From DASTFY01 sp963813375 (lineage in GTDB: Bacteria; Actinomycetota; Acidimicrobiia; Acidimicrobiales; Ilumatobacteraceae): DNA of 64,000 bases. Made by a program: the position numbers and the translations under genes. Location of the stretch: the NCBI GenBank assembly GCA_963813375.1, contig CAWEYT010000022.1, positions 1 through 64,000 of the forward strand, given 5' to 3'. Every line of letters starts with the position of its first letter. The first letter of the stretch is position 1. The notes below the pieces were generated by a model, which was not told the origin of the DNA, searched no databases, and saw nothing but the letters and a program-made list of their open reading frames with translations. Below, one piece after another: positions 27,007-35,129 of this stretch.

Positions 27007-27681
27007 TCACACGTTGGCCAGCAGGTCGTCCAGCGGCGTGACCATGCCCGCGTAGAACCGGCCGAACTCGGCGTACACGGCCGAGGCCCGGTCGTAGCGC
27101 ATGGTGTAGACGACCGCCTTGAGGTCGTCCGGGTGGACGCCGAAGAGCGTCACCCCCCACTCGTGGTCGTCGATGCCGGTGGAGCCGGTGACGACCTGCA
27201 GGACACGGCCCGCGAACGTGCGGCCGGACGCGCCGTGCTCGCGCATCAGCGCGTGACGATCGTCGTAGGGCAGCGTGTACCAGTTCTGCTGCACCTCCCG
27301 CCGCTTGGACATCGGATAGAAGCAGAACGCCGGCTTGCCCTCGGGCGGGAGCTGCGGGTGGAGCCGGGCTTCGAGCATGTGCTCGGGCATGCCCTTCGCG
27401 TACTCCGAGACCTCGGTGAGCGAGACGTAGGAGTCGGCCACGACCAGCCCTCCCGCCTGCAGCGCGCTCTGGAAGCGACGGAGCTCGCGCAGGTCGGGGC
27501 CGAGGGCCATGAAGGCCAGGTCCGCCTTGTGGCCGAGGACCGACACCGGCACCACCTGGTGCCCAGACTCCATCGCCTCCTTCACCGCGGCGCGGATCAC
27601 CTCCGGGTCGACCTGTGGCCCGGGACGGCAGAAGAGGTGCAGCACCCCCCAGCCGACGGAGGGCGAGACGGGGTCGACCAC
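27007..27681 (-). CDS. hemQ: coproheme decarboxylase / chlorite-dismutase-like protein
   Basis: A 224-residue cytoplasmic heme protein of the Cld/HemQ (ChdC) family, which turns coproheme into heme b using hydrogen peroxide in the coproporphyrin-dependent pathway of Gram-positive bacteria. The family blocks SEYAKGMPEHMLEARLHPQLP and KRREVQQNWYTLPYDDR are clear, the Tyr of NWYTLPYDDR being the position that forms the substrate radical. The axial His lies in LMREHGASGR. The Gln/Arg that define true chlorite dismutases are not evident, so ChdC is preferred. The coding part ends 7 bp before the start of the protease gene's stop region, on the same strand as the FtsH-like gene upstream. Confidence 0.9.
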   Translation of the reverse strand: MVDPVSPSVGWGVLHLFCRPGPQVDPEVIRAAVKEAMESGHQVVPVSVLGHKADLAFMALGPDLRELRRFQSALQAGGLVVADSYVSLTEVSEYAKGMPEHMLEARLHPQLPPEGKPAFCFYPMSKRREVQQNWYTLPYDDRHALMREHGASGRTFAGRVLQVVTGSTGIDDHEWGVTLFGVHPDDLKAVVYTMRYDRASAVYAEFGRFYAGMVTPLDDLLANV

Positions 27682-27687
27682 AGAGCC

Positions 27688-30117
27688 TCAGCCGCCCCGG
27701 CGCCGAGGCACCGGTGGCCGCGGCGGCGCCCACCCGTTGGTGCCCACCGGACGGCTGGCGATGACCGGCAGCTCCCGGCTGGGCTGGGCCTGGGTCTGGT
27801 GGGCCTCGATGGTGCTGAGGTGGTACGCCTCGTAGGACAGCAGGAACTCGTCCGTGTGGTACACCCACCCGTCCAGCGTCGGACCCGTGGTGCCGCGGAA
27901 GATGGCGTCGATGTCGTCGCCCGTGATCGTCTTGTAGGTCTCGAGCGCGTGGGCGATGGCCAGCACGAACCGGCGGTTGTCGTGGAGCATCTCCCGGGTC
28001 TCGTCCAGCAGCATCTGGAGGCGAGCCTCGATCTGATGGCCGAAGCTGGTCTCCATCAGGTTCCGGTCGGTCCCGTCCTCCGGACGCGAGCTGACCCCGC
28101 CCCGCTGCGCCTTGGTGACCGCGTGGGACGCCACACTCGGGCCCATGCCCCAGTAGGCCTGGGTCTCCATGACGATCCGGGTGGCGCTGTAGAGGTCGCC
28201 CCCGACGCCGGCCGAGTTGTCCCCTTCGAACAGCATCTGCTCCCCGGCCAGCGAGGCCAGGAACGTCTTGACGTTGATGTCGAACCCGCTCCGCCACTCC
28301 GTGAAGCGCTCCTCCAGCGGCATCGGCGCAACGAAGCCGCCGGTGCCGCCGCGACGCTCGATCGTGGCGACGTCGATGGTCGAGCGCTTCTGCAGGCGGT
28401 ACATGGCCACTGCGTGACACGCCTCGTGGACGGCCACCTGGTGGCGCTCGAGGTCTCCGTACGTCCAGTCGTCCGGGATGCCGTGGGTCTTGATGTGCTT
28501 GGCCTTCAGCATGTCGGCCCACGTGATCGTGTCCCGGCCGTCGCGCATGGCGATGATCAGCGCCTCGTTGACGATGTCCTTGATGATGGCGCCGGTGGCG
28601 TACGGGGAGATCACGGACAGGCGGTCGATCTGGGCAGGGGTGAGCTCGTGCTTGACCTTGTCCAGGTAGCCGGCATAGGTGCGGCGGCGGCCGTCGACGT
28701 GCGGGTAGCCGACCTTGTAGATGCGGTCGAGGCGGCCGGGCCGCAACAGGGCGTCGTCGAGCACGTCCGGCCGGTTGGTGGCCATGATGTGGAGGATCCG
28801 GTACTTGGGCGGGGCCTTGGGCTTCATGCACAGGAATGACCGGAAGCGCCTGCTGAAGAAGCCGCGGGGCTTCCGCAGGCCGGACATCTCGGTGAGCAGG
28901 GCCTGCAAAGCGCCCATGCCGCCGCCCATGCCCATCCCGCCCATGATGATGCCCCGCTTCTGCGGCTTCTGGTCCTCTCCGTCGATCCCGGCGGCGCTGA
29001 CGCTCGACGGCTGCAGCCCGTGCCACACGACGGACAGGGCCTGGTCGTCCACGTAGTGGACGGCGTTGCAGCTGTGCAGCATGGCGGGGGATTCGTGCTC
29101 CCGCCGGCTGTCGAACTGGCCGCCCTGGGAGGTCGAGCCGCGGTTGCCGAGCACGTCAGCCTCGTCGAAGAACACCACCACGCCACCGTTGCGCAGGGCC
29201 TGCTTGCGCAGCTTGCGGTAGAGCCACTTGATCTTCATCGGCGCCACGCCGATGAAGGTCTGCACGAAGGCCGACGGATCGACGAACAAGTACGGCTTGC
29301 CGGTCTCCCCGGCCACCGCCTCGGCCATCAGCGTCTTGCCCGTCCCGGGCGGCCCCCACAGGAGGATGCCGCTCGGCACGTAGCCGCCCTTGGCCTCGAT
29401 CTCGGCCGGCTTCTCGAGGAAGTCGATGTTCTCCTGGATCTTGTGGAGCACGGGGTCCTGGCCCCACACGTCGCGGAAGCGGGTCTTGATCTCGCCGGCC
29501 TTGTAGGTCTCGATGCCGCCGATCATGAAGATGCCGTAGAAGATCAGCAGGCTGAACAGGCCGTACATCGCGGTGATGATCAGCGTGAAGAACAACGGCA
29601 GGCCGGCGATCGGGTTGACGAAGAGGATGTCGAAGAACCGGGCCGGGGCCTCGACGATGGCCTCGATGAACGTCGTGCCCCACTTCCAGGCCAGGATCAG
29701 CCCGGCGATGATCGTGAAGACGATGAACTTGAACATGCGGTTGAGCCGGTAGCGCCGCCACGGGTTGACCTTGTCCATGCGCCGGCCCCAGGCGCCCCAG
29801 ACGTGCTTCTCCCAGAACTGGTTGTACCCGCCCACCCGCTCGCAGATCAGGTAGTGGAGCTGGCGCAGGACCTCCAGACCGAACAGCCCGACCAGCCACC
29901 ACTTGGCCCGGAGCTGGTCCTGCAGCGCCTCCCAGAACGACATGATCGGGATGGACGAGTGGAGGTAGGCCGCGGACAGCAGGAGGAAGAGGGCGATGAG
30001 GACGAGGATCTTGATCCGGTCGCCCAGCATCATCTTCATGCGGGTCCTGGGCTCTCGATCGTCCGGCTCGGGCTCGTGCACCACCTGCGGGGGCGGCGGA
30101 GGCGGCGGCAGCTTCAT
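27688..30117 (-). CDS. FtsH-like membrane AAA+ metalloprotease
   Basis: An 809-residue protein with a proline-rich N-terminus, hydrophobic segments at about 34-53, 130-148 and 172-200, and an AAA+ domain with Walker A GPPGTGKT at 255-262, Walker B VVVFFDEADVLG and the second region of homology ATNRPDVLDDALLRPGRLDR. After the AAA+ part comes a zinc-protease motif HEACH (VAVHEACHAVAMYRL), where FtsH usually has HEAGH. Order and spacing match M41 proteases, but the pre-AAA region with several helices and a long insert rich in Met and Gly (GMGMGGGMGALQ) are unlike FtsH. It may be a specialised FtsH relative. A lipoprotein gene lies 22 bp upstream and is likely cotranscribed. Confidence 0.88.
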   Translation of the reverse strand: MKLPPPPPPPQVVHEPEPDDREPRTRMKMMLGDRIKILVLIALFLLLSAAYLHSSIPIMSFWEALQDQLRAKWWLVGLFGLEVLRQLHYLICERVGGYNQFWEKHVWGAWGRRMDKVNPWRRYRLNRMFKFIVFTIIAGLILAWKWGTTFIEAIVEAPARFFDILFVNPIAGLPLFFTLIITAMYGLFSLLIFYGIFMIGGIETYKAGEIKTRFRDVWGQDPVLHKIQENIDFLEKPAEIEAKGGYVPSGILLWGPPGTGKTLMAEAVAGETGKPYLFVDPSAFVQTFIGVAPMKIKWLYRKLRKQALRNGGVVVFFDEADVLGNRGSTSQGGQFDSRREHESPAMLHSCNAVHYVDDQALSVVWHGLQPSSVSAAGIDGEDQKPQKRGIIMGGMGMGGGMGALQALLTEMSGLRKPRGFFSRRFRSFLCMKPKAPPKYRILHIMATNRPDVLDDALLRPGRLDRIYKVGYPHVDGRRRTYAGYLDKVKHELTPAQIDRLSVISPYATGAIIKDIVNEALIIAMRDGRDTITWADMLKAKHIKTHGIPDDWTYGDLERHQVAVHEACHAVAMYRLQKRSTIDVATIERRGGTGGFVAPMPLEERFTEWRSGFDINVKTFLASLAGEQMLFEGDNSAGVGGDLYSATRIVMETQAYWGMGPSVASHAVTKAQRGGVSSRPEDGTDRNLMETSFGHQIEARLQMLLDETREMLHDNRRFVLAIAHALETYKTITGDDIDAIFRGTTGPTLDGWVYHTDEFLLSYEAYHLSTIEAHQTQAQPSRELPVIASRPVGTNGWAPPRPPVPRRRGG

Positions 30118-30139
30118 GCTCACTGAGGCACCGTTCCCT

Positions 30140-30808
30140 TCATCGCACGACCTTCCACGAGGTGGCGATCTCGCTGATGTCGTCCTGGTGCTCCTTGAAG
30201 CACTCGGACGTGCAGCCGATCCGCAGGACGTAGAAGCGGTTGCGGCTCTGGTCGAACAGCGTCGTGGCGTCCACCGTCTGCCACGGCTCCCCCTCGTTGT
30301 GGAGGTTGTAGACGACCCTGCTCCCCTGCATGCCGTCCTGGGAGAGCGGCGAGTAGCTGACGATCTCCACCAGGTCCTTGATCTCGTCGGGCACGCCCAG
30401 GGGATCGAGGCCGAGCGCCGTCGTGCGGGCCGTCGTGAGCGAGAGCTCCTGGTTGAACGAGCCCTGCACGTCGAAGATCTGGAGCTGCCCGACCGGCTGA
30501 TCCACCGAGGACGGGGGCAGGGCGTCGATGGCGGCGGTGTTCTCCAGGCTGGGCTTCTCGCTGGCGTCGAAGGCGACGTGCCACACCGACTCCACACTGT
30601 CCGGGAACGCCTCCGGCCGGACCCCACCGCCCTCGACGGTGAACACCTCCCACCCGTTCGGGACCCGGATGTAGGTGTCCTCGGCGCTGTTGTCGACGTA
30701 CGAGAACTTGGCGTCACCGCACGAGGCGATCGCGAGGAGGGCGGCCGCGGCGGAGGCTGCGCCCAGGACCCGCCTGGCGCCTCTCCTGCTCGTACCGGCC
30801 TGCTTCAC
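30140..30808 (-). CDS. predicted lipoprotein of unknown function
   Basis: A 222-residue exported lipoprotein. A basic N-terminus (KQAGTSRRGARR) and hydrophobic stretch lead to a lipobox LLAIASCGD. The mature part has no family I recognise; it holds one Cys pair near the end (RIGCTSEC) and a beta-rich pattern (WHVAFDASEKPS, LQIFDVQGSFNQE). GTG 30808 is chosen because it puts the lipobox at a normal distance; GTG 30823 is possible. It precedes the FtsH-like protease by 22 bp on the same strand, so it may be a surface-exposed partner of that membrane protease. Confidence 0.75.
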   Translation of the reverse strand: MKQAGTSRRGARRVLGAASAAAALLAIASCGDAKFSYVDNSAEDTYIRVPNGWEVFTVEGGGVRPEAFPDSVESVWHVAFDASEKPSLENTAAIDALPPSSVDQPVGQLQIFDVQGSFNQELSLTTARTTALGLDPLGVPDEIKDLVEIVSYSPLSQDGMQGSRVVYNLHNEGEPWQTVDATTLFDQSRNRFYVLRIGCTSECFKEHQDDISEIATSWKVVR

Positions 30809-31004
30809 GGGCACACATCCCACTTCGCGAGGGCCGCCCGGTGGGCGGGCGCTGCACCATTATCGGTCCTGCGACGCCGATCGGATTCCGCGACGGCGAC
30901 ATTTTCTCAGATCGGGTGCCAACTCGGCACAGCCGAGGGGACAGCTCCCCGTGCTCGGAGACCCGTGGCGGAACGGTGACACACCGGCCGGGCAAGCTGT
31001 CCGG

Positions 31005-32414
31005 GTGGCTCGCTACGTCCTGCTCCCCCGTCACGGCCTGCGTTGGCCGCCCGGCCATCGCGCGCCCACAGTGGCCGAGGAGTTGGCGTCACGAGTGGAG
31101 GACGCGCTCCCGGGTCCCGAGCCCGGCGCCTTCCTCGTGTCCCTTCCGGCCCGCCGGGCCCGGGAGTTGCAGGCCGGCGCGGAAGACCTCCAGGTGGCGC
31201 CGCTCCGCCGGTACCGGCTGGCGCTGTTCCGGCCCGAGATCGCGGCACCTCCACCGGCCGTGGACCGCGGCGGCGCGCTCAACGTCGTCGTGGTGTCCGC
31301 CGACGACGGGCAGCCGCTGGCGGGAGCCATGGTCACCGCCTTCACGGACGTCGCCCTCGGGCAGGGTGCCCGCGCCCTGACCCGCGCGGACGGCACCGCG
31401 AGACTGCGGGTCGGGCCGGCCGTGGTGCTCGAGCGGCTGTACGTGCACGGCGCGGTGGACCACTGGACGTTCCTGCGCCGGCGCGTCCCGGTCGGCCGTC
31501 CGCTCCGGCTGGTGCTCCGGCCCATCGACCACACGGTGCCGGACGGCTTGCGCGTGCGCTACGGCACCACCCGCGCGTCCACCGGCCGAGGGGTCAGGGT
31601 CGGTCTGGTGGACACCGGCGTCGATGCCGACCACCCGCACCTCGTGGTGGCGGGCGGGCGCAACTGCGTGACAGGCGAAAACCCGGCCGATCACGGATCG
31701 AACGGCCACGAGCACGGGACGCACGTGGCCGGCATCGTCGGCGGCCGAGGCCGGCCGCCCGCGGGGTGCCGCGGCGTGGCCCCTGGGGTCGAGCTGATGA
31801 GCTACCGCGTCTTCGGCCACGGCCGTGCAGAGGCGACCAACTTCGCCATCGCGAAGGCCATCGACACCGCCGTCGGCGACGGATGCGACGTCGTGAACCT
31901 CAGCCTCGGGGGCGGCCCAGCCGATGCCGTGGTGCGCGCCGCCGTCGAAGAGGCGCAGGAGGCGGGCGTCATCGTCGTCGCCGCGGCCGGCAACGACGGC
32001 CGGGGTCCGGTGGCCTTCCCGGCCGATCTCCCCGACGTGGTGGCGGTGTCGGCGCTCGGGCGCACGGGTACCTATCCGCCGTCGGCCGCCGGCTCGGCCC
32101 AGCGGCGCGGGCCATACGGGCGCGATGGTGCCGACTTCGTCGCCGCCTTCTCGAACGTCGGCGCGATCGACGTCACCGCGCCCGGCGTCGCCATCGTGTC
32201 CACCGTGCCGGGCGGCTACCTGGACCTCGACGGCACGTCGATGGCCTGCCCGGCCGTCACCGGGACCATCGCGCGGATCCTCGGTGGGAGCCGGCGGCTG
32301 CGCAGCCAGCCTCGCGGTCCCGAACGCGCTGCGGCGGTGCTGGCCCGGCTGCGCCGCCGCGCCCGGTCGCTAGGCTTTCCCTCGTCGTTGGAAGGTGACG
32401 GCCTGGCCCGCTGA
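31005..32414 (+). CDS. subtilisin-like serine protease (S8 family)
   Basis: A 469-residue subtilase. The catalytic Asp is in GLVDTGVDADHPH, His in HEHGTHVAGIVGG, the oxyanion Asn in AAAGNDGRG and Ser in DGTSMACPAVTG, all in the right order. The catalytic domain starts at about residue 190. The first 190 residues hold a short I9-like or carboxypeptidase-regulatory-like beta region (NVVVVSADDGQPLAGAMVTAF) and no signal peptide, so the enzyme may work inside the cell or leave by another route. I chose GTG 31005 because upstream codons read as low-complexity. A 77-residue gene follows 15 bp downstream. Confidence 0.88.
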   Translation: MARYVLLPRHGLRWPPGHRAPTVAEELASRVEDALPGPEPGAFLVSLPARRARELQAGAEDLQVAPLRRYRLALFRPEIAAPPPAVDRGGALNVVVVSADDGQPLAGAMVTAFTDVALGQGARALTRADGTARLRVGPAVVLERLYVHGAVDHWTFLRRRVPVGRPLRLVLRPIDHTVPDGLRVRYGTTRASTGRGVRVGLVDTGVDADHPHLVVAGGRNCVTGENPADHGSNGHEHGTHVAGIVGGRGRPPAGCRGVAPGVELMSYRVFGHGRAEATNFAIAKAIDTAVGDGCDVVNLSLGGGPADAVVRAAVEEAQEAGVIVVAAAGNDGRGPVAFPADLPDVVAVSALGRTGTYPPSAAGSAQRRGPYGRDGADFVAAFSNVGAIDVTAPGVAIVSTVPGGYLDLDGTSMACPAVTGTIARILGGSRRLRSQPRGPERAAAVLARLRRRARSLGFPSSLEGDGLAR

Positions 32415-32429
32415 GGAGGTGACCCAGCC

Positions 32430-32663
32430 GTGAGTCGCTTCGTCCTGCGCTATCGGGGCGCCGGGCAGCCGCCTGTGGGCGAGCTCGACCACATCGAGCA
32501 GTCGCTGCACGTGCTCGACCGGTCGCCACGCATGCTGCTGGTCGAGGGCAGCGGTCGTGGCATCCGGCAGGTCCTCGCTGGACTGCCCGGATGGGTGGCC
32601 GTCGAGGAGGCCGTGGTGCCCGTGCCCACGACCGGCCCCGCGCTCGCTCCAGGCGCGAGCTGA
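32430..32663 (+). CDS. small protein next to subtilase, propeptide/inhibitor-I9-like
   Basis: A 77-residue protein starting at GTG 32430, with GAGGAGG 12 bases upstream. The order strand (RFVLRYRG), helix (GELDHIEQSL), strand (HVLDRSPRMLLVEG), helix (IRQVLAGLPG) and strand (WVAVEEAVVPVP) fits the fold of subtilisin propeptides and I9 inhibitors. Its position directly after a subtilase without an obvious I9 prodomain suggests a separate foldase or inhibitor. This is inferred from length, strand order and context only. Confidence 0.6.
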   Translation: MSRFVLRYRGAGQPPVGELDHIEQSLHVLDRSPRMLLVEGSGRGIRQVLAGLPGWVAVEEAVVPVPTTGPALAPGAS

Positions 32664-32667
32664 GCCG

Positions 32668-33474
32668 TCAGCCCGGGAGCCGCTCGGGCGCGTAGAGGTT
32701 GAGCCGCCCGTCCCGGGCGAAGCCGGCCAGCGTCAAGCCGGCCCGTCGGGCGGCTGTCACCGCGAGCGCGGTGGGTGCACTCACCGCCACCAGGGCCGAG
32801 AAGCCGGCGGCCCACGCCTTCTGCACGATCTCGAAGCTGGCGCGGCTCGTGACCGCCAGCGCGAGGTCGTGGGCGGGGAGGCGATCGTCGAGCAGCAAGC
32901 GCCCGATCACCTTGTCGACCGCGTTGTGGCGACCGACGTCCTCTCTCGCCACGAGGGCGGAGCCGTCCGCGTCGAACGCGACCGCACCGTGGACCGCGCC
33001 GGTCGAATCGAACAGCGGTTGGCCGGCGAGCGCCACGCCGGCCAGGTCGGCCAGCGACTCGGGCGCGAACCAGGTGCGGGAGGCGTGGAGCGGAGCCAAC
33101 CTGGCCTGCAGCTCGTCGAGGTCGGCGGTCCCGCAGATGCCGCAGCTCGAGGTGGTGGGCGTCAGCCGTGGCGTGGGCGTCGGTGCCCGGCCTCCGGTCT
33201 CGACCGTCACGACGTTGAAGTCGCTCTCGGTGGCCGAGCCCGTGGCGCAGTACCGAACGGACTCGATAGGCGCGCCGTCCAGCAGCCCCTCCGTCAGGCA
33301 GTAGCCCGCGGCCAACTCGTAGTCGTGCCCCGGGGTGCGCATGGTCGTGGCGACCAGCACCCCGTCGAGCTGGATGGCCATCGGCTCCTCGACGATCAGC
33401 TCGTCCGGACCCCGCCTGGCCGCGACGCCGTCCCATCGGGTCACGAGGACCGTCTCCGTGCGGCGGCGGGCCAT
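32668..33474 (-). CDS. fdhD: formate dehydrogenase accessory sulfurtransferase FdhD
   Basis: A 268-residue cytoplasmic protein that passes sulfur from a cysteine desulfurase to the molybdenum or tungsten cofactor of formate dehydrogenase. The Cys pair in SSCGICGTADLDEL is the FdhD sulfur-transfer loop, and the blocks HDYELAAGYCLTEGLL, AREDVGRHNAVDKVIG and TSRASFEIVQKAW are diagnostic. Length is normal. No formate dehydrogenase gene is in the window. The ATG at 33474 is 140 bp from the divergent aquaporin start. Confidence 0.93.
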   Translation of the reverse strand: MARRRTETVLVTRWDGVAARRGPDELIVEEPMAIQLDGVLVATTMRTPGHDYELAAGYCLTEGLLDGAPIESVRYCATGSATESDFNVVTVETGGRAPTPTPRLTPTTSSCGICGTADLDELQARLAPLHASRTWFAPESLADLAGVALAGQPLFDSTGAVHGAVAFDADGSALVAREDVGRHNAVDKVIGRLLLDDRLPAHDLALAVTSRASFEIVQKAWAAGFSALVAVSAPTALAVTAARRAGLTLAGFARDGRLNLYAPERLPG

Positions 33475-33553
33475 GGCGACACGCTACCGGTGGTGCGATC
33501 CGCGCTCGCCTAACCAGCGGATCATTACGCTCGCTCCGCGGGACGGCCGGCCT

Positions 33554-33602
33554 GCCGGCAACCGACATGAGCCGGCAACCGACATGAGCCGGCAACACAT
33601 GA
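33554..33602. repeat. 17-bp tandem repeat upstream of the aquaporin gene
   Basis: GCCGGCAACCGACATGA occurs at 33554-33570 and again at 33571-33587, followed by a shorter copy (15 bases) at 33588-33602 that runs into the GAGGAGG of the aquaporin ribosome-binding site. It could be a slippage-prone leader or a tandem regulator site. Confidence 0.75.
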
Positions 33603-33613
33603 GGAGGTGTGGG

Positions 33614-34450
33614 ATGGAGATCAGCAACTCCCGGGTGTTCGCCGCCGAGGTGGTCGGAACCGCCGTACTCATGCTCGGCGGACCGGGCAGCGCCATTCTG
33701 GCCGGCGACAGCATCGGCACGCTCGGGATCGCGCTGGCCTTCGGCTTCAGCCTCCTGGTCATGGCGTACGCCATCGGCCATGTGACCGGCTGCAACATCA
33801 ACCCGGCCGTGACGCTCGGCATGGTGCTGACCCGCAAGCTCACGTGGGCGCAGGCCGTCTTCTACTGGGTGGGGCAGTTCGTGGGCGCGGCCATCGGCGG
33901 TGTCGTCATCTACGCCATCGCCAACAACATCGACGGCTTCAGCAGCAAGAACAACTTCGCCGCCAACGGCTGGGACCAGTACAGCCCCGGTGGCTACGGC
34001 ATCGTGGCGGCGATGTTCGTGGAGGTCGTCTTCACCGCGCTGCTCGTCTATGTGGTGCTGGCCACCACCAGCGGGCGGTTCCCCGCCGGCTTCGGTGGCC
34101 TGGCCGCCGGCCTCGCGCTGGCGCTCATCCACCTGGTGACCATCCCGGTCGACAACACCTCGGTCAACCCGGCGCGCAGCTTCGGATCGGCCCTGTTCGC
34201 CGGTCCCGACGCGCTGGGCCAGCTGTGGTTGTTCCTCGTCTTCCCGATGATCGGCGCCGCCGTCGGCGCGCTGATCTGGATCATGCTCGACGAAGCTCGG
34301 CTCGAGGACACGATGTTCGCCGAGGTGCCAGGGGCGACCGAGGTGCGCGACGCGGTCGACAAGCTGGACGACCGGCTCGACGACGTCGGTCAGGCTCGCC
34401 CCGGACCCGGTCCCGGATCCGCCGGATCGCCCAGGTCCCGACCGGCCTAG
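33614..34450 (+). CDS. aquaporin (MIP family, AqpZ-like)
   Basis: A 278-residue six-helix channel of the MIP family. Both Asn-Pro-Ala boxes are present: GHVTGCNINPAVTLG and TSVNPARSFGSAL. The Arg after the second NPA (NPARS) and the His of GHVTG are in place, which fits a water-selective AqpZ-type filter. The last 45 residues form a charged cytoplasmic tail (AVDKLDDRLDDVGQ) longer than in AqpZ. It starts at ATG 33614, 7 bases after GAGGAGG. The gene is alone on its strand here. Confidence 0.93.
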   Translation: MEISNSRVFAAEVVGTAVLMLGGPGSAILAGDSIGTLGIALAFGFSLLVMAYAIGHVTGCNINPAVTLGMVLTRKLTWAQAVFYWVGQFVGAAIGGVVIYAIANNIDGFSSKNNFAANGWDQYSPGGYGIVAAMFVEVVFTALLVYVVLATTSGRFPAGFGGLAAGLALALIHLVTIPVDNTSVNPARSFGSALFAGPDALGQLWLFLVFPMIGAAVGALIWIMLDEARLEDTMFAEVPGATEVRDAVDKLDDRLDDVGQARPGPGPGSAGSPRSRPA

Positions 34451-34929
34451 GGCTCGCGGTTGAGCTCCGCCGCCAGGTGGTGCGTGAGCTCGACCCCCAC
34501 CGCCGCCATGCGCACCGTGTAACGGAGCACGTCGCCGTCCACCTCGAAGGTCCGCTCGACCGCGGTCACCTCCTTGGCCGTCCCCGTCGACGCCACGAGG
34601 CGGGACCGCAGATCGATGCGCTGGCCGGACAGCGTGCCCTCCTGGATCTCGACGATGCCGAACGGGTGCGACAGCACGACCTCGACGCCGCCCGGGCCGG
34701 CTGGCCGCCAGTACCCGGCCTCGGCGTGCAGCGGGAAGCCGTCCGGTATCCGGGCCGTCCGTTGGCCGTAGGCCAGGAACGGCTTGCCCACGTGGCCGAA
34801 CGTCACCGTCTCGGTGTAGGCGAAGTCTTCGATCGTCGGGTAGCTGCCCGCACCCTCACCCCGCCAGGTCCCCAGCAGGAACGCCAAGCCCTCCAGGTCC
34901 GGATGCAACTGGGGCGACGCTCCTCCCAC
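34447..34929 (-). CDS. nitrobindin-like heme-binding protein (FABP-fold, UPF0678)
   Basis: A 160-residue beta-barrel protein of the nitrobindin family, which binds heme and reacts with nitric oxide and peroxynitrite. The family motif GTWRGEGAGSYPT (residues about 20-32) is clear, and the proximal heme His is in VELTHHLAAEL near the C-terminus. The length fits the family. The stop overlaps the end of the convergent aquaporin gene by 4 bp. Confidence 0.9.
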   Translation of the reverse strand: MGGASPQLHPDLEGLAFLLGTWRGEGAGSYPTIEDFAYTETVTFGHVGKPFLAYGQRTARIPDGFPLHAEAGYWRPAGPGGVEVVLSHPFGIVEIQEGTLSGQRIDLRSRLVASTGTAKEVTAVERTFEVDGDVLRYTVRMAAVGVELTHHLAAELNREP

Positions 34930-35078
34930 GGACCACCGACCGTAGCCCGCCCGGAGGGTCAGCTTTTCGAACAGAGTGTGCGCGAAGTGACGGTCAGAGC
35001 GCGCTTTCGGACATCTCCGTTCGAATTGCGCGGTGGGCGAGGCGGACGGGCGACGGGCGGACGGTGTCCGGGACGCGA

Positions 35079-35110
35079 AGAGGGCCGGCCCCTGTACGGG
35101 CCGGCCCTCT
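35079..35110 (-). terminator. hairpin downstream of groL
   Basis: A 13-bp perfect stem, AGAGGGCCGGCCC at 35079-35091 and its complement at 35098-35110, with a six-base loop, begins 20 bases after the groL stop. No T run follows, as usual in high-GC actinobacteria. It should end the groL transcript. Confidence 0.75.
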
Positions 35111-35129
35111 CAGCTCACCTCGTGCGAGG

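Noticed and set aside
27133..30979. Long plus-strand open frames opposite the FtsH-like protease and lipoprotein genes
   Set aside because: Low-complexity translations, no start context, and the minus-strand genes have unmistakable AAA+ and zinc-protease motifs.
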